A stretch of DNA of 8,979 bases from Legionellaceae bacterium (GTDB lineage: Bacteria; Pseudomonadota; Gammaproteobacteria; Legionellales; Legionellaceae), in NCBI GenBank assembly GCA_947470005.1, contig CANISA010000046.1, forward strand, positions 1-8,979, given 5' to 3'. Made by a program: the position numbers and the translations under genes. Of this stretch, positions 4,667 to 8,979 are shown one piece after another. The first letter of the stretch is position 1; the number at the start of each line of letters is the position of its first letter. The notes beneath the pieces were generated by a model. It worked only from the letters and a program-made list of their open reading frames with translations. It was not told the DNA's origin and did not search any database.

Positions 4667-6541
4667 ATGTCCACAAATGACCAAGAACAACAACGCTCCC
4701 AGATAACCAAGGTAATTAGTTTAGGTAAAGACCAAAATTACCTAACTTATACGCAAATCAATGATTTGTTGCCCAATATTGTTGATACCGAACATTTTGA
4801 TGTTATTATTACCATGCTGGAAGGCATGAACATCAAAGTATTCGAAATGCCTCCCAGCTATGATGAACTTTCTCTTCTCGGAAACACCGAAGAGGCACCT
4901 GATGACGTGGAAGAAGCGGCTGATGTTGTGCTCTCGGTGGATAAAGAGTCTGGACGAACAACTGACCCTGTGCGCATGTATATGCGTGAAATGGGCACGG
5001 TCGAACTTCTGACACGCGAAGGCGAAATTCGCATTGCCAAGCGGATTGAAGAAGGGATTTACCAAGTCTTAAAATCATTGGCTAGCTACCCAGAAACCAT
5101 TCAACTTGTCCTCAAAGACTATGCCCGTGTCTTAGCGGACGACATGCGTTTAAGCGATATCATTAGCGGCTTTTCTGACTCAGAGGAAGAAGCGCCTCCA
5201 TCGAACATTGGCTCGATGCTTGAAGAAGCGCAACAAGATCCTGTGGACATAACCGCCGGACTTCCGGATGATTCGGATGATAGCGATGGCGGAGTTATTG
5301 TCGAAGTCGATGATGGGCCAAACCCTGAGCAAGCCAAAGAATATTTTGATGAGCTTCGGCAACTCTTTGATAGCGCGATGATCTCGCTGCATGCACAAGG
5401 ACGCACCTCAAAGAAGACGGTCGAGTTACTCGAGATCATGTCCGAATCGTTTTTAAAGTTAAAACTAACGTCAAGGCAAGTGGATAAATTAACGCGCCAT
5501 TTCCGTGAGTTACGTAACGATATTCGCGAATTTGAACGTAATGTGATGCGACTGTGCATTGAAAAAGCACGTATTCCACGAAAATTATTCATTGATACGT
5601 TTCCCGGACAAGAAACTGATTTGCAATGGCTTCCATCCTTGATGAAGAAGCATGCTAAAAAGCTAGATATTCTGCGCATTCAAGACATTGAAGAAGATAT
5701 TCAACAGCTTCAAAAGAAATTGCTCAGCTTTGAAAAAAGTCATGGACTGACCATCGGCGAAATCAAAGACATCAATCGTAAAATGTCCATTGGTGAAGCC
5801 AAAGCGCGTCGAGCTAAAAAAGAAATGGTCGAAGCAAACCTGCGCTTGGTGATTTCAATTGCGAAAAAATACACCAACCGTGGCCTGCAATTTCTTGATT
5901 TAATTCAAGAGGGCAACATTGGATTAATGAAAGCCGTAGACAAATTTGAATACCGTCGCGGCTACAAGTTCTCAACCTATGCCACCTGGTGGATTCGCCA
6001 GGCCATCACACGCTCCATTGCCGATCAAGCGCGCACCATTCGTATTCCCGTGCACATGATTGAAACCATTAACAAACTCAATCGAATCTCTCGGCAAATT
6101 TTGCAAGAAACCGGGCGTGAAGCAACACCGGAAGAATTAGCAGAAAAAATGGAGTTGAGTGAAGATAAAATTCGCAAAGTATTAAAAATTGCCAAAGAGC
6201 CGATTTCCATGGAAACACCCGTCGGAGACGACGATGATTCGCATTTGGGCGATTTCATCCAAGACGACAACATGGACTCCCCCATCGACTGCGCAACCGC
6301 CGAAGGCCTGCGTGAGGCGACCCTTGAGATCCTCGAAACCCTTACGCCGCGAGAAGCGAAAGTCTTACGCATGCGCTTTGGTATTGAGATGAATACCGAC
6401 CACACTTTAGAAGAAGTGGGCAAGCAATTTGACGTCACCCGCGAGCGTATTCGGCAGATTGAAGCGAAGGCCTTACGAAAACTGCGTCATCCATCAAGGT
6501 CTGAGAAGCTGCGTAGTTTCTTGGAAAGTGACGAGTCGTAA
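4667..6541 (+). CDS. rpoD: RNA polymerase primary sigma factor (sigma-70)
   Basis: 624 residues (E. coli 613). It directs RNA polymerase to housekeeping promoters. Region 1.1 covers about residues 1-90; region 1.2 begins at D100 (DPVRMYMREMG). The gammaproteobacterial non-conserved region between 1.2 and 2 is present, with an acidic stretch (DDSDDSDGG). Region 2 is nearly invariant: NLRLVISIAKKYTNRG from 391, then DLIQEGNIGLMKAVDKF and YATWWIRQAI, which contact and melt the -10 element. Region 3 includes TPEELAEKM. Region 4 runs from about 548 and ends with the -35-reading helix VTRERIRQIEAKAL (590-603), in which R592, E593 and R596 match E. coli R584, E585 and R588. The ATG at 4667 lacks a good Shine-Dalgarno sequence, but the residues after it look like a normal RpoD N-terminus. 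It is the last gene of the operon, followed by a 16-bp hairpin. Confidence 0.98.
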   Translation: MSTNDQEQQRSQITKVISLGKDQNYLTYTQINDLLPNIVDTEHFDVIITMLEGMNIKVFEMPPSYDELSLLGNTEEAPDDVEEAADVVLSVDKESGRTTDPVRMYMREMGTVELLTREGEIRIAKRIEEGIYQVLKSLASYPETIQLVLKDYARVLADDMRLSDIISGFSDSEEEAPPSNIGSMLEEAQQDPVDITAGLPDDSDDSDGGVIVEVDDGPNPEQAKEYFDELRQLFDSAMISLHAQGRTSKKTVELLEIMSESFLKLKLTSRQVDKLTRHFRELRNDIREFERNVMRLCIEKARIPRKLFIDTFPGQETDLQWLPSLMKKHAKKLDILRIQDIEEDIQQLQKKLLSFEKSHGLTIGEIKDINRKMSIGEAKARRAKKEMVEANLRLVISIAKKYTNRGLQFLDLIQEGNIGLMKAVDKFEYRRGYKFSTYATWWIRQAITRSIADQARTIRIPVHMIETINKLNRISRQILQETGREATPEELAEKMELSEDKIRKVLKIAKEPISMETPVGDDDDSHLGDFIQDDNMDSPIDCATAEGLREATLEILETLTPREAKVLRMRFGIEMNTDHTLEEVGKQFDVTRERIRQIEAKALRKLRHPSRSEKLRSFLESDES

Positions 6542-6563
6542 GCAAACAATAGGGTGCAATTCC

Positions 6564-6630
6564 TTTGCAACAACACGTAATCCAAGCGCTTCCTTCTCCC
6601 GTTTCGGGAGAAGGAAGCGCGCGTTGCAAA
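6564..6630. repeat. Outer inverted repeat surrounding the post-rpoD hairpin
   Basis: TTTGCAAC (6564-6571) and GTTGCAAA (6623-6630) are perfect 8-bp arms that enclose the 16-bp hairpin. The inner gaps are unequal, 14 nt on the left and 2 nt on the right. Together they make a nested 67-bp palindromic unit that fills most of the rpoD to channel-gene gap, as a small REP- or MITE-like element would. Confidence 0.5.
6586..6620 (+). terminator. Strong 16-bp hairpin after rpoD, without a U tract
   Basis: GCGCTTCCTTCTCCCG (6586-6601) and CGGGAGAAGGAAGCGC (6605-6620) pair perfectly around TTT. The hairpin begins 44 nt after the rpoD stop and ends 26 nt before the ribosome site of the next gene. The bases that follow (GCGTTGCAAAAG) are not T-rich on either strand, so it is not a classical intrinsic terminator. 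It may stabilise the 3' end of the operon mRNA, weaken read-through into the channel gene, or be a REP-like repeat. Confidence 0.6.
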
Positions 6631-6646
6631 AGACACATCAAACACC

Positions 6647-6651
6647 AAGGA
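6647..6651 (+). promoter_or_regulatory. Ribosome binding site of the channel gene
   Basis: AAGGA lies 5 nt before ATG 6657. It fixes the start there rather than in the open frame that extends back into rpoD to 6429. Confidence 0.7.
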
Positions 6652-6656
6652 CGGCC

Positions 6657-8933
6657 ATGCGATTTTTTATACTATTCTGCGCGTTATTTTTTTCACTGCC
6701 CTCGCTTCAAAGTGCCCCATTAGAAACCAACCCATCTGAGTTTAACACCATCGCCGCCAATCAAGAGTTCGACAAGATTAATTTAGGTCTATCTGTTCAA
6801 AATTTAAAACTTAGCTCGTTAAACACAGCCGTCGACACCCTGACCAAGCTATCCGGGCAGGCCGGCCTGTGCATTGAGGATGCGCAAAAAAAATTAGATA
6901 ATCTAAATGACCTCATGAAAGAAAACATAACCACACCAGAGGAGGCAACGAGCGCTGACCTGGTCTACCTGGGTAAGCAACAAAAAAATTGGGCAAATAA
7001 ACAAGCACAGTGTCGCCTGTTCTCGATACGCGCTCACGAAGCCATTGATGCGTATAAACGCGCAGCCCTCAAACTGAAGGAGGAAGCAACACTTGCGCGC
7101 GGCATGCCGCTATGGACACTCTATCACGCGGTCGCCGACGCGCCTGAATCAGGCCTTCGCACGGACCTCATCGGCATCCCTTTCCCGGAAACAGTGAACG
7201 CCTGGCTGATAGGGCTTGTGATGACGAGTACCACTCTTCTTGTCTCGCTGGCTTTATTACTTTGGCTCAGAAAAAGTCGATTTTCTGTGAATTATTTACG
7301 GTTTAAAAAAGTACGTAGTCGTCATGTGCTTGTTTTTGCCGGATGTTTATTGTCTGGCATACTCTTCGCCGACGCATCAAGTACCCACCTCATTCAGACG
7401 GATGCGGCAGAGGAAATGCGCGCCCTCACCGGCCTTATTTTTATCTATTTTCTTGCCTGCTCATGCCTTATTTTGATGTTTAAAGTGACGGCAATCAGGG
7501 CCTTGTTTTATTGGTACACCTTGGATTATCGATTTGCCCAAGCCTCTCTTTTCTTTTTCCTGAGTGTCTATTTTGTCGTCCACATAGGACAATGGCTCAA
7601 TGCCAGCGGGGCTCTTTCTCCACCATTCTGGGATTTGTGCCATTCTCTGTTCCTTCTCACCCTCTTGACCATCAGTTTCACGTACATCATTTGTTATTGT
7701 CGTCTTAACCGTGAAGGGGTGTTTATCCAGCGGCATGAGCATCTCATTCGAAACCTTACGGCCCTTTTCATCCTTATCCCAACGGTGCTCACCCTCTTGG
7801 GGTATTTAACATTAGCTACTCAGCTGACCTACTCAGGCTTCATTCTCATCATGATTCTGTTTTTCACCGCCACACTCGTCCACGGCATTGAAAAAATATA
7901 TCGACTTATTGATCAAAACAAGGCCACCAAGGCGCGTATCATCGCGTACTTTGGTTATAAAAAAGATCAAAAATTAATTGAATTTTTAATCTTAAAAATA
8001 ACCGCTCAAGTCATCGTTCTTACCTTTGGCTTATTTTTTATTGCAAAAGCAACGGGCTTCTCCAATGAATCCACCGAGCTAGCTTATGATCAATTTTTAA
8101 ATGGTTTCCATCTGGCAAACATGACCGTTAATCCCACACGAATTTTAATCGGCGTCATCTTATTTTGTCTTATCTACCTGAGCTCTCGCGCCCTATCAAA
8201 CAAAATCAGTGGCCATCAACAATTCGAGGAGGAAGAAGAAACGCAAGTTGCGGTCGCGTCAATCTTAACCTACATCGGATTTGCCCTCGCCCTCATCTCA
8301 GGCTTGCTCATCGCTGGCTTTAACTTCACGGGTCTTGCCATTATCGCAGGCGCACTTTCAGTCGGTATTGGACTTGGGCTACAAAGCATCGTGAATAATT
8401 TCGTCTCAGGGTTAATTTTGCTCATTGAAAAACCCATCAAACCCGGCGATCGCATCAGGATTGATGGCATCGAAGGGTTTGTCAAAAAAATACGCGTTCG
8501 CTCAACCCAACTCATCACCCCCTCTCGCGAAGATATTATTATCCCCAACTCCGATTTGATCACGCGCTGTGTCACAAACTACATGCTCACTGACAAATTT
8601 TGCCGCATCAGCTTCGCAGTAGGTGTCGCGTATGGAAGCAACACAGAGCTGGTGCGAGACACCCTGCTGGAAATTGCCGATTTGCACGAAGAGGTCATCA
8701 AATCCAACCGAAACAAGCCCATCGCGTTGTTTCAGGCTTTTGGTGAAAGTGAACTGGTCTTCGAACTGTCTTGTTTAATTAAAGACGTGAATAAAAAAGC
8801 CTTGGTCCAAAGTGAACTTCATTTCACAATCGAGCGTATCTTTCGCGAGCGAAACATTGAAATGCCCTTTCCGCAGCGCGATATTAACTTAAAATTCCAT
8901 GAATTAAAAAAAGTGCACGACGCAGTGAACTAG
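6657..8933 (+). CDS. Large MscS-family mechanosensitive channel (MscK/YbiO-like)
   Basis: 758 residues. A signal peptide (residues 1 to about 19) is followed by a helical periplasmic domain (about 20-175) with a lone cysteine pair, C72 and C119, that could form a disulfide. About ten hydrophobic segments follow, near 182-204, 222-238, 257-280, 294-315, 328-348, 365-389, 394-413, 441-467, 496-513 and 535-556. The eleventh, the pore-lining helix (559-592), is rich in Gly and Ala (GLAIIAGALSVGIGLGL). The cytoplasmic MscS domain has KPGDRIRIDG (595-604), IPNSDLI (629-635) and the closing FPQRDINL (738-745). Such channels open under membrane tension and release solutes on osmotic downshift. The start is set by AAGGA 5 nt upstream and by the signal peptide at Met1. 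It lies 115 bp after rpoD, with no obvious functional link or promoter. The exact subfamily (DUF3772/YbiO-like versus MscK) is uncertain, so no symbol is given. Confidence 0.92.
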   Translation: MRFFILFCALFFSLPSLQSAPLETNPSEFNTIAANQEFDKINLGLSVQNLKLSSLNTAVDTLTKLSGQAGLCIEDAQKKLDNLNDLMKENITTPEEATSADLVYLGKQQKNWANKQAQCRLFSIRAHEAIDAYKRAALKLKEEATLARGMPLWTLYHAVADAPESGLRTDLIGIPFPETVNAWLIGLVMTSTTLLVSLALLLWLRKSRFSVNYLRFKKVRSRHVLVFAGCLLSGILFADASSTHLIQTDAAEEMRALTGLIFIYFLACSCLILMFKVTAIRALFYWYTLDYRFAQASLFFFLSVYFVVHIGQWLNASGALSPPFWDLCHSLFLLTLLTISFTYIICYCRLNREGVFIQRHEHLIRNLTALFILIPTVLTLLGYLTLATQLTYSGFILIMILFFTATLVHGIEKIYRLIDQNKATKARIIAYFGYKKDQKLIEFLILKITAQVIVLTFGLFFIAKATGFSNESTELAYDQFLNGFHLANMTVNPTRILIGVILFCLIYLSSRALSNKISGHQQFEEEEETQVAVASILTYIGFALALISGLLIAGFNFTGLAIIAGALSVGIGLGLQSIVNNFVSGLILLIEKPIKPGDRIRIDGIEGFVKKIRVRSTQLITPSREDIIIPNSDLITRCVTNYMLTDKFCRISFAVGVAYGSNTELVRDTLLEIADLHEEVIKSNRNKPIALFQAFGESELVFELSCLIKDVNKKALVQSELHFTIERIFRERNIEMPFPQRDINLKFHELKKVHDAVN

Positions 8934-8979
8934 GGCGTGTCCCTAAAGTTTGCTTTTAATTAAAATTATAAATTTACTC
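8931..8979. other. AT-rich 3' flank; possible insertion-sequence end
   Basis: The stop TAG is followed by GGCGTGTCCCTAAAG and then a very AT-rich stretch containing the self-complementary 12-mer TTTTAATTAAAA (8954-8965). TAGGG and CCCTA (8931-8935, 8941-8945) can form a 5-bp stem, perhaps a weak terminator. The same bases look like an IS5-family terminal repeat next to a CTAG target (8930-8933). The window ends before this can be settled. Confidence 0.3.

Noticed and set aside
5119..5679. Minus-strand open frame of 186 codons inside rpoD
   Set aside because: It is the complement of conserved sigma-70 coding sequence. Its serine-rich translation is what acidic and lysine-rich codons give when read backwards.
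6429..6656. N-terminal extension of the channel gene into rpoD
   Set aside because: The frame is open back to 6429, but the extra residues are rpoD read in another frame plus the hairpin. The signal peptide and ribosome site place the start at 6657.

Overview
The window is an ordinary gammaproteobacterial chromosome segment in which every gene lies on the + strand. It most resembles the Legionellales (Legionella/Coxiella relatives). Reasons: yqeY sits between rpsU and dnaG; RpoD is a full-length primary sigma factor of gammaproteobacterial type; and the L-serine dehydratase has cysteines at residues 343, 385, 396 and as its last residue, 458, which matches the layout I recall for the Legionella pneumophila enzyme. 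The genus assignment is inference; no search could be run.

Left part (1-1821): the 3' end of a glutaminase gene (glsA), then sdaA, a single-chain iron-sulfur L-serine dehydratase. Both release ammonia from an amino acid, one from glutamine and one from serine, so together they suit an organism that lives on amino acids. A spaced inverted repeat and a possible promoter lie across their junction.

Middle (1822-6541): a 336-bp intergenic region leads into the macromolecular synthesis operon rpsU-yqeY-dnaG-rpoD (ribosomal protein S21, YqeY, primase, sigma-70). The intergenic region holds a near-consensus sigma-70 promoter, an 11-bp AT-rich palindrome and several small inverted repeats. The first three genes are packed with 6-nt and 2-nt gaps. 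The dnaG GTG start codon is buried in a perfect 8-bp hairpin that begins on the last base of the yqeY stop codon. dnaG and rpoD are separated by 89 nt that begins with an 11-base A run and contains a TATAAT box.

Right part (6542-8979): a 16-bp perfect hairpin with an outer 8-bp inverted repeat separates rpoD from a large mechanosensitive channel gene. That gene encodes a 758-residue protein with a signal peptide, a helical periplasmic domain, about 11 membrane segments and a C-terminal MscS domain. The last 46 bases are AT-rich and start, at the channel stop codon, with a sequence that resembles the end of an IS5-type insertion sequence.

I found no previously undescribed multi-gene system. 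The observations most worth checking are cis-acting structures: the hairpin over the dnaG start, the nested palindrome after rpoD, the palindrome upstream of rpsU, and the possible IS end at the right edge.
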